A stretch of 64,000 nucleotides of DNA from Marinomonas spartinae. Its GTDB lineage: Bacteria; Pseudomonadota; Gammaproteobacteria; Pseudomonadales; Marinomonadaceae. Location: the NCBI RefSeq assembly GCF_016461715.1, contig NZ_JAEMUI010000017.1:51024-115023 (forward strand). Direction: 5' to 3'. The first letter of the stretch is position 1. Every line of letters begins with the position of its first letter. Below, piece after piece: positions 27,847 to 37,103 of this stretch. The notes under the pieces were generated by a model. It made no database searches. It was given only the letters and a program-made list of their open reading frames with translations, and was not told where the DNA came from. The position numbers and the translations under genes are program-made.

Positions 27847-28278
27847 ATGACAGCATTAAACCAAGTACTATACACCGCTCACGCAACGTCTAAAGGCGGC
27901 CGTACTGGCGAATCAAAATCCGACGATGGTAAATTATCTGTCACTCTTAGCACGCCAAAAGAACTAGGTGGCAATGGCGGTGAAGGGACTAACCCTGAAC
28001 AACTATTCGCAGCAGGCTACTCTGCGTGTTTCATGGGGGCATTGCAATTAGTCGCTTCTCAGCAGCAAGCAAAATTGCCAGCAGACAGTACAATTGATGC
28101 AGCTATCAGCATTGGACCAATCGATCAGGGTTTTGGTATTGCCGCGAAATTGACGGTTAACTTACCAGGAATGGATAAAGCGCAAGCAGAGAAGCTGGTT
28201 GATGATGCTCATCAAGTTTGCCCATACTCCAACGCCACTCGTAACAACATTGATGTTACCTTAGTCGTGAATGTATAA
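27847..28278 (+). CDS. ohr: Organic hydroperoxide resistance peroxidase Ohr
   Basis: OsmC/Ohr-family thiol peroxidase that reduces organic hydroperoxides with lipoyl reductant. The two catalytic cysteines are C61 ([12 protein letters not shown]) and C125 ([11 protein letters not shown]), with R19 and E51 of the catalytic network present. At 143 residues from ATG 27847 (AGGAG 6 bases upstream) it has the usual Ohr length; a frame extension to 27826 adds seven extra residues and is less likely. Downstream of ohrR and followed by a terminator. Confidence 0.96.
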   Translation: MTALNQVLYTAHATSKGGRTGESKSDDGKLSVTLSTPKELGGNGGEGTNPEQLFAAGYSACFMGALQLVASQQQAKLPADSTIDAAISIGPIDQGFGIAAKLTVNLPGMDKAQAEKLVDDAHQVCPYSNATRNNIDVTLVVNV

Positions 28279-28337
28279 ACATTTAGGTCTGCTCACTAAT
28301 CTGGAGCGATCTATTTTATGAGCAAGATGGTTGTTTC

Positions 28338-28372
28338 AAAAAAGGGCGTCTCAACATGAGAAGCCCTTTTTT
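28338..28372 (+). terminator. Terminator of ohrR-ohr
   Basis: Perfect 10-bp stem AAAAAAGGGC/GCCCTTTTTT with a 15-base loop, 60 bp after ohr. It also lies 45 bp beyond the end of the opposing siaD and may serve both strands. Confidence 0.85.
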
Positions 28373-28416
28373 ATGCGACAGCTATTTATTCTTGCTGTCG
28401 AGCTCATCAAACCGAT

Positions 28417-29208
28417 TTATGAGCCAACGATGAGACAGTTACGGCCTTTTGATTTGGCTAAATATAAGGCATCGTCCGCCCTTGAGAGAAGCGTGTCCAT
28501 TGAGTCTTCTGCGCGAAAACAGCTAATACCAACACTAATGCTGGTCGATACCGTTTTATGATCACTTGAGAGACGATACAAGGCCACTTCATCACGCACT
28601 TGCTCCATCAAGGTAATGGCCTTTTCTTGGGAATATTGAGGCAATATAACAAGAAACTCTTCCCCTCCCCATCGACCTAACAAGCCATGATCATTGATGA
28701 TGTTATTCATTAACTTACCCAAAGCCACTAAAACATCATCCCCCACCTGATGACCAAATTGATCATTCACTTTTTTGAAGTAATCAATGTCGATCATCGC
28801 AATGGCCAAATCCTCAGACGACGCATCATCTTGATGCTCGACAGCATAAGACAAACGCTTCATGATAAAACGTCGATTAGGCAATTCCGTCAGCGGGTCG
28901 ATTAACGAGGTTCTCTCCAACTCAAGATTCAACTGGCGCAAATTACGCTGATAACGATCCGAGATCCGGGTTATTTTTTCTAACTGACGTAAGTGCTTAT
29001 CAAAGCGTTCACTTAAGCTTTTCTCGCGCTGCATCATCATATCTTGGTAAGAATCGGACAATCGTGTCAGACGATCCATTCTATTCCACTGATCTTGATT
29101 CACCTCCCATAACTGACGCAACGCTCGACTCGCTGGATGGTCGTTATATTGGGGGGTATTGAGTATTGTTTGAATCTCCTTTTCAAGCTCAGAGAAATTG
29201 GTTTTCAT
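28417..29208 (-). CDS. siaD: SiaD, diguanylate cyclase
   Basis: Cytoplasmic c-di-GMP synthase, 263 residues. A helical coiled-coil N-terminus (about 40-105, rich in Arg/Leu/Gln) precedes a GGDEF domain that reads GGEEF at 181-185. The I-site RxxD five residues ahead is absent (NDHG), so product inhibition through that site is not expected. The start follows the siaC stop directly, with AGG about 7 bases ahead. In Pseudomonas aeruginosa SiaC binds and activates SiaD to drive aggregation and biofilm; the same is inferred here. Last gene of siaABCD. Confidence 0.92.
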   Translation of the reverse strand: MKTNFSELEKEIQTILNTPQYNDHPASRALRQLWEVNQDQWNRMDRLTRLSDSYQDMMMQREKSLSERFDKHLRQLEKITRISDRYQRNLRQLNLELERTSLIDPLTELPNRRFIMKRLSYAVEHQDDASSEDLAIAMIDIDYFKKVNDQFGHQVGDDVLVALGKLMNNIINDHGLLGRWGGEEFLVILPQYSQEKAITLMEQVRDEVALYRLSSDHKTVSTSISVGISCFRAEDSMDTLLSRADDALYLAKSKGRNCLIVGS

Positions 29209-29583
29209 CTATTTACCTATAATCTCAAAGGGAAAATGGCAGTCTTCTTTGAATTCTTCAGCTAACTCAGCAACACGTTCATTATCTTCATCAAAATACC
29301 AATTCACTGAGACCTGACGACCTTGTTGAAAGAACTCTTCCATTTCATCAAAGATGTCCATCATGACTTTAATACTACTGGTATTCAAATACAGTAATGA
29401 CAACTCAAGCTTAAGCGGCGCAGTCGATTGCGCTAAATATTGACTGACCCAAGCCACCACATCAGCATACAACTCATAGGAGTTTTCAGGGTAAGAATCA
29501 CCTTCCATATATAACGTACCTTCTTGCCAGCTAGCTCTCACACTCGGCGAAGAAACGGTCCCATCTATTTTCAAATCTTTCAT
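29209..29583 (-). CDS. siaC: SiaC, DUF1987 phospho-switch protein
   Basis: 124-residue protein of the DUF1987 family that activates the cyclase SiaD when unphosphorylated. The phosphorylated residue in P. aeruginosa is Thr68; here T68 lies in LLYLNTSSIK, at the same number. Its kinase (SiaB) and phosphatase (SiaA) are encoded immediately upstream, and the cyclase immediately downstream. The rest has the alternating beta and helix pattern of STAS-like anti-sigma antagonists. Confidence 0.95.
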   Translation of the reverse strand: MKDLKIDGTVSSPSVRASWQEGTLYMEGDSYPENSYELYADVVAWVSQYLAQSTAPLKLELSLLYLNTSSIKVMMDIFDEMEEFFQQGRQVSVNWYFDEDNERVAELAEEFKEDCHFPFEIIGK

Positions 29584-29592
29584 CGTGTTCTC

Positions 29593-30129
29593 TCAAATCT
29601 CTATGCTTAAGCTAAAGTAAGCGGTATCGTCATCAATCATCTGCACATTCGCTTCCATTGGTTTTGACGATTTACGAGCCATGTCAATTAACCCTAATCC
29701 AGCACCAGTGACTGCATTTTCATCACGAGGTTTACGCAACTGAGCTTTATACAGGGCTTTTAACTCAGTTTTATCCAATGTCGATAATGCATCAATACGT
29801 TCCACTAACGCCTGACCATCTTCAACTTTGACTATATTACCGGCTGAAACTCGGTAGTAGCCTTCATCGTAACTCACAATCACCGTTGCTACTTCAGCAC
29901 CAGACAATTGGGAAGACGCCGCATAATGACGAATATTTTGCGTGAGTTCTATATAGGCTGCAAACACATCCAACGCACAAGCTGGCGACATTTGCTCTGA
30001 TTTCAAATAGTTTTTCAGTGCATTGCCTATTTCCTCAATCAGACTGCGAGAAATAGGGCCATTAAAACAAAGTAGAATCCTGTCTTTTTCAAAACGCTCC
30101 CTCAAATCATATAAATTTGGTGCAGGCAT
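29593..30129 (-). CDS. siaB: SiaB, SiaC kinase (DUF6272)
   Basis: 178-residue protein kinase of the SiaB/DUF6272 family, GHKL-like: N-box ELTQNIRHYA and G-box GAGLGLID are present. It phosphorylates SiaC and so switches off the cyclase. ATG 30129 is favoured because GAGG precedes it and MPAPNLYDLRERF follows directly after the siaA stop; an ATG at 30144 inside the siaA end is the alternative. Third member of a four-gene array with close spacing (9 bp to siaC). Confidence 0.9.
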   Translation of the reverse strand: MPAPNLYDLRERFEKDRILLCFNGPISRSLIEEIGNALKNYLKSEQMSPACALDVFAAYIELTQNIRHYAASSQLSGAEVATVIVSYDEGYYRVSAGNIVKVEDGQALVERIDALSTLDKTELKALYKAQLRKPRDENAVTGAGLGLIDMARKSSKPMEANVQMIDDDTAYFSLSIEI

Positions 30130-30133
30130 CTCA

Positions 30134-32140
30134 TCAAACCTCATTATTTTGCGTTTTTGGATCAAACCGGAAAGACAGCAAAGTGATATCGTCTCGTTGA
30201 GGTTGATCTCCCATATAGTCATCTAGAGCAGATTCAAAAAAATCTGCTTGATCCCTTAGAGGTAAAGCAGCATTGTCTTTTATTAATCCTTCAAAACGTT
30301 GATTACCAAAACCAAAGTTTTTCTCGCCCCCCGCCTGATCTAAAAAACCATCGGTTGTCATATAATAGGTCCAGCCAGACATAGGTAATTCGGTATTGTT
30401 ATACTCGCCTACTCGTCGATCTCCCAACGCTCTTCGTCCTGATTTTTGCTTGATGATGTCATCACCATTACTGCCGTAAAGCGTAATTTTAGCGCCAGAA
30501 AAACGAATAAAGTCCCCTTGGTTAGGCACATAAACCAATCCAACATCGGCATTTGTTGCCACTTTATTCGCACTCAACTCTTCATTCAACATAGAACGCA
30601 AGGTGGTATCGATTGAACTAAGCAAAGCCGCAGGATTTTGAATACCGACATGACCTATAGCATAGTCAATGGCAGCACGCATTAACATCGTCATCAATGC
30701 ACCAGGGACACCATGCCCAGCACAATCGACGATACCTAATAAACAGCCCTCGTTTGTGTTGTGGAACACATAAAAATCCCCCCCTACCACATCTCTTGGC
30801 CGCCATATGACACTGTGCTGATCCCCCAAAAATTGTCGCATTTGCCGATCCGGTAAAATCGACTTTTGAATCAAGCTGGCATAATCAATAGACGCTCCCA
30901 TTTTGCGGTGCGCATCCACCACTTTCTGGTGTGCCTCCTCCAGCTCAGCAGTACGCTTTTGAACTTGTTTCTCTAGCTCCTGAGTATGGTTTCTAACCTG
31001 TTGAGCCATAGTATTAAATGTCTTGCTCAAATCACCAATTTCATCGTTACTACGCGAAACCAAAGACACATCGTAGGAACCACCAGCAATACTTTTTGCC
31101 GATTGTTGTAAGTCTCTAATGGGGGTAATCACTAAACGCTCAATTACCAGTCCAAAAAAGCCCAAAAGTAAAATCAGCAACAACACGAGTACACCAAGCG
31201 TCGGCAAAACAAGATTAGAATTGAACAGACTAACTTTGTTTAAATCTATATTGGTCACCACATACCAATCTAATAATGGAAAATACACAAACGCCATTAA
31301 TTGCTGGTGTCCACCTTGATCTACCTTAATAGTGACAACCTTTTCCTTATCATGGCGTGCTTTCTGTAAAGCCGCTTTTACTTTTTCTCTGGACTTGTCA
31401 TTGTCCAACAAAGCATAAATAGAATGCTGCTTATCCTTACCATTCATCGAGTTGTAGGCAATCATCTTTTCGTTATGATGAATTTGGATACTGCCATTGG
31501 CATTGATAATAAAGGGTGTTACCCCAGGAATGGCGTTATCCGCAAACTGTTTAATAAAATGCTCTAACGACAACCCGGTTCCAGCAACTCCCAAAAACTG
31601 TCCATGATCAACAATATCAACATCAATCCAAACCTTTATGACCTTTAATACCGAGTCGTAATTCACATTGATAACAAATGGCACATGCTGTTGACGTGTT
31701 AAAAAATACCAACTATCGGCAGGTTTACTGGCTTCTAACACATATTTTGGCGTCGTCGACAATGGACTATTTGGATCCGCAAAAAAGTACTGCTTCGTTT
31801 TATCATTCACCAAGAACATATTATGGCTTTGAAACGCGTTAAGATAACTCTGCGTTTCCTCTAACCATAGCTCTTTCAAAGCAGGGTCATCTGGCTTTCT
31901 AAGCCATGCCTTAACAATGGGGGAATTCGCAAACCGTTGCGCTAACGCTAACTCTCGAGAAACTGGCGTCAACATTCTCTGATAGTTTAACTCAGTAAAA
32001 CTATCCGCATAATTTTCAGCAGAATACTCTTGTCCTTTTTGGACAAAATACCAACCAATCATCGCAATCATTAATAAAGCAAACACACTCGTACTTGCCA
32101 ACGCAAACAACGATTTACCACGCAAGCCCCACCGTGCCAT
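30134..32140 (-). CDS. siaA: SiaA, membrane sensor phosphatase (dCache-HAMP-PP2C)
   Basis: 668-residue membrane protein. Helix at about 11-33, a periplasmic dCache-like domain (about 35-305, with LVNDKTKQYFFADPNSPLST and AFVYFPLLDWYVVTNID), a second helix (about 305-330), HAMP (330-385), a coiled coil, then a SpoIIE/PP2C phosphatase domain (about 425-660: VWRPRDVVGGDFYVF, GIVDCAGHGVPGALMTML, MTTDGFLDQAGG). It dephosphorylates SiaC in response to a periplasmic signal, activating SiaD. The gene begins the siaABCD operon and overlaps or closely abuts siaB. Confidence 0.93.
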   Translation of the reverse strand: MARWGLRGKSLFALASTSVFALLMIAMIGWYFVQKGQEYSAENYADSFTELNYQRMLTPVSRELALAQRFANSPIVKAWLRKPDDPALKELWLEETQSYLNAFQSHNMFLVNDKTKQYFFADPNSPLSTTPKYVLEASKPADSWYFLTRQQHVPFVINVNYDSVLKVIKVWIDVDIVDHGQFLGVAGTGLSLEHFIKQFADNAIPGVTPFIINANGSIQIHHNEKMIAYNSMNGKDKQHSIYALLDNDKSREKVKAALQKARHDKEKVVTIKVDQGGHQQLMAFVYFPLLDWYVVTNIDLNKVSLFNSNLVLPTLGVLVLLLILLLGFFGLVIERLVITPIRDLQQSAKSIAGGSYDVSLVSRSNDEIGDLSKTFNTMAQQVRNHTQELEKQVQKRTAELEEAHQKVVDAHRKMGASIDYASLIQKSILPDRQMRQFLGDQHSVIWRPRDVVGGDFYVFHNTNEGCLLGIVDCAGHGVPGALMTMLMRAAIDYAIGHVGIQNPAALLSSIDTTLRSMLNEELSANKVATNADVGLVYVPNQGDFIRFSGAKITLYGSNGDDIIKQKSGRRALGDRRVGEYNNTELPMSGWTYYMTTDGFLDQAGGEKNFGFGNQRFEGLIKDNAALPLRDQADFFESALDDYMGDQPQRDDITLLSFRFDPKTQNNEV

Positions 32141-32197
32141 AAGCGTACCCTTTGATATAAATGAAAAACAGTAAGATTATGTTTACATAACCACTAA

Positions 32198-35149
32198 TTA
32201 GTAACTAAATGTCTCTATTGGCATGGGGCGAGCCAGTAAAAAACCCTGAAACAGATCACATCCGTGTTGTTTTAACCAATCAAATTGGGCCTGTGTTTCA
32301 ACCCCCTCAGCAATCACTTCCATATGGAGATTATGACCTAAACCGATAATAGAGGCGGCAAGAGACGCTTGCTTATCACTTTCTTGTATCGCTCGAATAA
32401 AGGACTGGTCAATTTTCAGTTGATCGATCGGCAGTTGTTGAAGATACGATAACGAGGAATAGCCTGTCCCAAAATCGTCTAATGAAATTAGAACACCTAA
32501 CTGCTTGAGAGACTGCATCTTTTGAATGATATCAAATTGATCATGTACCAACATACTCTCAGTGAGTTCGATTTGTAATTGTGCTGGGGGAATCCCCGTT
32601 TGATAAATTGCCTCTTTTACTTGTGACACAAACTCCTCTTGGGAAAACTGCAATGCACTGACGTTCACAGACATGATCAAATGTTTTAACGCTGGATCCT
32701 TTTGCCAGTCAGCCAATTGCTTCAACGCTGTTCGTAATACCCAATCCCCTAAAGGCAGAATTAACTTTGACTCTTCAGCAAATGGAATAAAATACATTGG
32801 AGAAATCATACCTTTTTCTGGATGCTGCCACCGAACTAAAGCTTCCACCCCTTTCATTTTTTGGTTCGCCGTCCACTGCGGCTGATAATATAAAACAAAC
32901 TGTTCTTCGGCTAAGGCCCGCCTAAAATCACTGTCTAACGTCACACGTTCTAATACTTTTTCGTGCATTTGGGGAGCGTAAAAGCATACTTGATTACGGC
33001 CACGCCCTTTGGCCTCATACAACGCAAGTTCGGCCTGCTTGATGACCTCTTGACTATTCGTCGTCTCTTTACCAAATAGAGCAATGCCAATACTAACAGA
33101 GAGATGATAGGGGGCATCATCATCCAGTTCGAACGGCACACCTAACGCCTTCATGATCTTTTCTGCAACATGCTTCGCACGATAAGCAATTCTATCTTCT
33201 GAAACAGAGACATCCACATCTTCCAGCATGATCAGAAATTCATCGCCACCAAAACGAGAAACAATATCCCCTGAACGTGTCGAATCCATTAAGCGCGATG
33301 CTACTTGTTGCAATAACATATCCCCAATCAAATGCCCTCTAAGATCATTCACATCTTTAAAATGATCTATATCCACAAACAACAGAGCACTGCGCCGAAA
33401 CGTTAAAATGCCGCTTTCTAGTATGTGATCCAAGTCCTTGGTGATTAAACGGCGATTCGCCAAACGCGTTAAGCTATCGTAGTAATTCAACTGATTAATG
33501 CGACGCTCATTGTCTTTTGTTTCAGAAATGTCTTTAAAGGTCGCCACGTAATGGGTTAATGCACCACGCTCATCTTTTACCACTGAAATACTCAGCCATT
33601 CTGGGAAAATTTCACCGTCTTTGCGCCGATTCCAAATTTCTCCTTCCCAACTTTCAAACTTTTCAATGTGTTCGTACATATCACGGAAAAATGCTTTAGA
33701 ATGGCGACCAGAACTTATAATAGCAGGCGTTTTGCCAATGACTTCTTTCTCTGCATAACCCGTTATTTTCTCAAAGGCAGAATTCACTCGTACAATACAG
33801 TTTTTCGTATCAGTAATTAAAATACCGTCTTGTGTTTGAAAAGCCGTGGCCGCAATACGAAGTTCCGACTCGACGTTTTTTCTAAAGGTCACTTCACGGG
33901 TAACCACAACAAAAAAGCCGTCTTTCTCATCATCCGACTGGGAATAGGTTGCTGACACTTCATACCATCGACGCCCTAATTCAGTCTCTACATAGCACTC
34001 ATGACCTCTAGTTGTTCCATGCTCTTTTGCACAATGTATCGCCTCTTCAAATACCGACCCCACGCTAACTGGAAAAAACGCTCTATAGTCGACTCCCAAA
34101 GGTGAACCAAGAAAACGATAGTCCTGATCGATACGCGGTGAATGATAGGCAATAATACAACCGTCTAACCCCACTTCATAAATCGAATCCTGCATGGCGT
34201 TCAACAATACCGTTAGACGCTTGTTGAGAGTTTTTAATGTGGCAGTCCTTTTATCCACCAAGCTTTCTAGATTATGGTGACTGAGACGAACTTTTAGACT
34301 CAAACAGACAAAGTAGGCCATCAAAAAGCTGACAGAGATGACAAACAATACACCAAACAAAAGCATCCATATAGAAACCCATGTGTTTTCAGGAGCGAGG
34401 TATAAACGCCAAGTCATCCCCTGAACAGGGATATCAAGGTGAATCGCATAGGGGCTAGAAGCGACTTCTTTGGAGGCAGCCACCGTCTGTGCTTTGCTAT
34501 GTTGCGCTTGGTTGAGAACAGTCAGTTGATAGTCTAAATGTCGACTGACAAATTCATTTAAATCTAATCGCTGCATCAAATCAGCCATATCAATAACGGT
34601 ATTACTCAATCCCCAAAAAGAAGAGTGTCCTTGCTGATCTTGCAAATAGACGGGGAAAGAGCCAATGATCTCTTGCTTATCCGAGAATACATGCAATGGC
34701 CCTCGAAAGGTAACGGATCGAGGGGCATCACCACTGATATAAAGCTTCTTTTCGTCGTCACCAATAAACTGACTCTTATTTAGAGCTTGCTCATGCCCCT
34801 TTAGTGGGTAGATATACTGAATCAAACCTTGTGGAGCAAGCGAAAACAATTCAACATCAGGATAGTAGGTCTTCAAGGAGTCAGCTAAATAAGAAAAACC
34901 GACGGGGTTCCCCTGAGACTTTTGCAACATGGCGGCGAAGGCATAATTAGCCGATACACTTTTATTCAGTGTGGTGACTAAAAGCGAGGCGTTACTTTGC
35001 GCTAGGGCCATCGCCATATTTTTTTCATCTTGTACCTCTATTTTATAAAACTGAAACGCCACATACCCTAAAATAAGCAGAGTCGTTATAAAAACAAAGA
35101 TACAAACTTGTTTAGGTCTATTTAGTAACTTAAGAAAAAAATCTAACAT
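32198..35149 (-). CDS. CHASE-like/PAS/PAS/GGDEF/EAL membrane sensor protein
   Basis: 983-residue bifunctional c-di-GMP protein. N-terminal helix (about 12-35), a periplasmic sensor region to about 255, a second helix (about 255-285), two PAS domains (about 310-425 and 430-545), a GGDEF domain with intact GGDEF at 634-638 and an I-site RSGD just before, then an EAL domain from about 740 ([48 protein letters not shown]). Both enzymatic centres look intact. ATG 35149 is taken; an in-frame GTG at 35164 would add five residues. It lies 57 bp upstream of siaA on the same strand and may be co-transcribed. Confidence 0.92.
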   Translation of the reverse strand: MLDFFLKLLNRPKQVCIFVFITTLLILGYVAFQFYKIEVQDEKNMAMALAQSNASLLVTTLNKSVSANYAFAAMLQKSQGNPVGFSYLADSLKTYYPDVELFSLAPQGLIQYIYPLKGHEQALNKSQFIGDDEKKLYISGDAPRSVTFRGPLHVFSDKQEIIGSFPVYLQDQQGHSSFWGLSNTVIDMADLMQRLDLNEFVSRHLDYQLTVLNQAQHSKAQTVAASKEVASSPYAIHLDIPVQGMTWRLYLAPENTWVSIWMLLFGVLFVISVSFLMAYFVCLSLKVRLSHHNLESLVDKRTATLKTLNKRLTVLLNAMQDSIYEVGLDGCIIAYHSPRIDQDYRFLGSPLGVDYRAFFPVSVGSVFEEAIHCAKEHGTTRGHECYVETELGRRWYEVSATYSQSDDEKDGFFVVVTREVTFRKNVESELRIAATAFQTQDGILITDTKNCIVRVNSAFEKITGYAEKEVIGKTPAIISSGRHSKAFFRDMYEHIEKFESWEGEIWNRRKDGEIFPEWLSISVVKDERGALTHYVATFKDISETKDNERRINQLNYYDSLTRLANRRLITKDLDHILESGILTFRRSALLFVDIDHFKDVNDLRGHLIGDMLLQQVASRLMDSTRSGDIVSRFGGDEFLIMLEDVDVSVSEDRIAYRAKHVAEKIMKALGVPFELDDDAPYHLSVSIGIALFGKETTNSQEVIKQAELALYEAKGRGRNQVCFYAPQMHEKVLERVTLDSDFRRALAEEQFVLYYQPQWTANQKMKGVEALVRWQHPEKGMISPMYFIPFAEESKLILPLGDWVLRTALKQLADWQKDPALKHLIMSVNVSALQFSQEEFVSQVKEAIYQTGIPPAQLQIELTESMLVHDQFDIIQKMQSLKQLGVLISLDDFGTGYSSLSYLQQLPIDQLKIDQSFIRAIQESDKQASLAASIIGLGHNLHMEVIAEGVETQAQFDWLKQHGCDLFQGFLLARPMPIETFSY

Positions 35150-35357
35150 CAATGATAGAACCACAACCTAAATAATAGAAAAACAAACTGTTTTTACACA
35201 TCATAATAACAACATTGAGCGTTAACGATCCTACTATAGGTTATTTTTTTAATCGACCTTCCCATCGTAAATTTGCGTTTTACCAAGACCAACATCAAAA
35301 AATCACTAAAAATTTCAAAGCATTAGAAAAAGAATAAGAGAAGGGCCTAAGAAAGGC

Positions 35358-35387
35358 TTGACGGCACCAAAAAGTTACCGGTAACAT
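35358..35387 (+). promoter_or_regulatory. Promoter of the TRAP/gluconate operon
   Basis: TTGACG at 35358-35363, 18-bp spacer, TAACAT at 35382-35387. The -10 overlaps the first GTTACCGGTAAC operator, so a bound repressor would block it. Confidence 0.65.
35374..35385. promoter_or_regulatory. GntR-type operator 1
   Basis: Perfect 12-bp palindrome GTTACCGGTAAC, the half-site type used by the LacI-family gluconate repressor GntR. It overlaps the -10 of the promoter upstream of dctP. Its centre is 23 bp from operator 2. Confidence 0.85.
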
Positions 35388-35396
35388 AAACAAATA

Positions 35397-35408
35397 GTTA
35401 CCGGTAAC
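35397..35408. promoter_or_regulatory. GntR-type operator 2
   Basis: Second identical GTTACCGGTAAC palindrome 23 bp downstream of the first, just after the expected transcription start. Confidence 0.85.
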
Positions 35409-35451
35409 AAATCATCTAAATTCCTACAACAATAATCATAGGAAGCCAATA

Positions 35452-36468
35452 ATGAATAAGCTCACGACCTCTCTTTTGACCGTTGCTCTAGCAGGTACAC
35501 TCTGCACGTCAGCCATCGCCGCCGACTACAAATTCAAATTTCAGTCCTCTGACCCCGTCGGTGATAAAAACTTTCAAATCCAAAAAGAATGGACAAAACG
35601 TGTCGAAACCATGACCAATGGTCGAATAAAAATCGATCTTCTTCCCGTCGGCAGTGTGTTTAAACACACCGAAACACTAGATGGCATTAAAATGGGAATT
35701 CTGGATGGGGAAATCACCGCCGTTAGCTATTTCTCCGGGAAAGATCCGGCTTTTGGTCTGATAGGTAATACGGTGGGAGCTTGGTCTGACACATCTCAGC
35801 TATTGCAATACATCAACTACGGCGGTGGTTATCAGCTTATGAATGAGCTGTACAAACCCTACGGTGTAAAATTCATTGGCGGATCAACAACCGGAGTGGA
35901 ATCCCTTGTTTCAAAGGTTCCTTTAGATGGCGTAGATGACTTAAAGGGGTTAAAAATTCGAGCGCCAGAGGGACTCGTCCAGCAGGTTTTTGCAGCTGCG
36001 GGCGCCGCCCCCGTCAATATTCCTGGTTCCGAAGTCTTTACAGGGTTGAGTAAAGGGGTCATTGACGCCGCCGACTACACCGTATTCTCCACCAATCAAA
36101 AAGCCGGCATGAATGATATTGCCCCCAACCCTGTTTACCCTGGTTTCCACTCTTTGCCATTGATCGACATTTCCATGAGCCTCAAAAAATGGAATAAGTT
36201 ACCTCCAGATCTACAGGAAATCCTCACCGTTTCGGTGCGGGATTTTGCACAAGATATCACCACACAATTGGCCATCGCCGACCGTAAAGCCGTCGCTGAA
36301 GCCAAGGCCAACCCTAAGATCACCATCCATAATTGGTCACCTGAAGAGCGTAAAAAGTTCCGAGAGATTGCCCGTACACAATGGGCAAAATACGCCAAAC
36401 AATCACCCAATGCGCAAAAAGTCTATGACTCGATTACTCAGTATTTAAAAGAGAACGACCTACTGTAA
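35452..36468 (+). CDS. dctP: TRAP transporter substrate-binding protein (DctP-type), probable gluconate
   Basis: 338-residue periplasmic DctP-family binding protein with signal peptide (LLTVALAGTLCTSAIAA, cleavage before DYKFKFQ). The family arginine-containing segment is GLKIRAPEGLVQQVFAAAGAAPVNIPGSEVFTGLSKGVIDAADYT, running from about residue 165 to 212. Solute uptake by TRAP uses a sodium gradient. The gluconokinase downstream and GntR-type sites upstream indicate that gluconate or a related sugar acid is the substrate. A strong hairpin separates it from dctQ. AGGAAG precedes the ATG. Confidence 0.9.
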   Translation: MNKLTTSLLTVALAGTLCTSAIAADYKFKFQSSDPVGDKNFQIQKEWTKRVETMTNGRIKIDLLPVGSVFKHTETLDGIKMGILDGEITAVSYFSGKDPAFGLIGNTVGAWSDTSQLLQYINYGGGYQLMNELYKPYGVKFIGGSTTGVESLVSKVPLDGVDDLKGLKIRAPEGLVQQVFAAAGAAPVNIPGSEVFTGLSKGVIDAADYTVFSTNQKAGMNDIAPNPVYPGFHSLPLIDISMSLKKWNKLPPDLQEILTVSVRDFAQDITTQLAIADRKAVAEAKANPKITIHNWSPEERKKFREIARTQWAKYAKQSPNAQKVYDSITQYLKENDLL

Positions 36469-36492
36469 TATCACAAACTCTTTAGCCATGTT

Positions 36493-36530
36493 CCGTAGAG
36501 GCAAAGTACGCACTTTGCCTCTACGGTTTT
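36493..36530 (+). terminator. Intercistronic hairpin between dctP and dctQ
   Basis: Perfect 15-bp stem CCGTAGAGGCAAAGT/ACTTTGCCTCTACGG with a 4-base loop followed by TTTTGACT. Probably a leaky terminator or 3' stabiliser that raises the binding protein above the membrane subunits. Confidence 0.7.
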
Positions 36531-36545
36531 GACTGGACGACTACT

Positions 36546-37103
36546 ATGAAAAAAACCATTCATCCTCCAGAACTAGACCCTTCGGAAGTCCCCAGAAATG
36601 CATTGGATCGTTGCATTTATAAACTGGGCAACCTGTTGAGTTTGTTGTTTATTTTTACGGTCGCCATTTCTTTTTATGAGGTGGTGATGCGTTATGTCTT
36701 TGACGCCCCGACTATTTGGGTTCATGAAACAGCTTCCTTTCTCGGTGGTTGCTTATTCATTTATGGTGGCATTTATGCCTTGGCCACCAATAAACATGTG
36801 CGCGTCGTGCTGATTTATGATGTGGTTTCGGATAGAACCAAACGCTGGCTCAACGTTTTTCATCATATTATGGGGCTCTGTTTCACTGGCATGTTGAGCT
36901 GGGCCGCTTATCAAATGACAAAAGACGCTTGGTTATCGCCCTTAGGTGAGGTTCATTTAGAAACCTCTGGATCAGCTTGGAACCCGGCCTTTCCGGCCCT
37001 TGTTAAAGCCATGATTCTGTTAACCATTGGCGTCATGTTTATCCAGTTTTTGTTGCATCTGATTCAAGAGCTTAATGGCCTAAGGAAGCGTGACCATGTT
37101 TGA
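36546..37103 (+). CDS. dctQ: TRAP transporter small membrane subunit
   Basis: 185-residue DctQ-type protein with four membrane segments (LLSLLFIFTVAISFYEVVM, FLGGCLFIYGGIYAL, FHHIMGLCFTGMLSWAAYQM, MILLTIGVMFIQFLLHLI) and the family motif RYVFDAPTIWVHE. It couples the binding protein to DctM. Its C-terminus overlaps the dctM start by 8 bases, so translation is coupled. Confidence 0.93.
   Translation: MKKTIHPPELDPSEVPRNALDRCIYKLGNLLSLLFIFTVAISFYEVVMRYVFDAPTIWVHETASFLGGCLFIYGGIYALATNKHVRVVLIYDVVSDRTKRWLNVFHHIMGLCFTGMLSWAAYQMTKDAWLSPLGEVHLETSGSAWNPAFPALVKAMILLTIGVMFIQFLLHLIQELNGLRKRDHV

Larger units (their letters stand above)
35150..35451. other. Intergenic control region of the TRAP operon (about 300 bp)
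   Basis: No gene. Divergent region between the large GGDEF/EAL gene and dctP, with AT-rich upstream sequence and, near 35358-35408, a promoter with two GntR-type operators listed separately. Confidence 0.7.

Noticed and set aside
36135..36410. Antisense frame within dctP
   Set aside because: Mirrors the codon pattern of the conserved DctP protein; no independent evidence.
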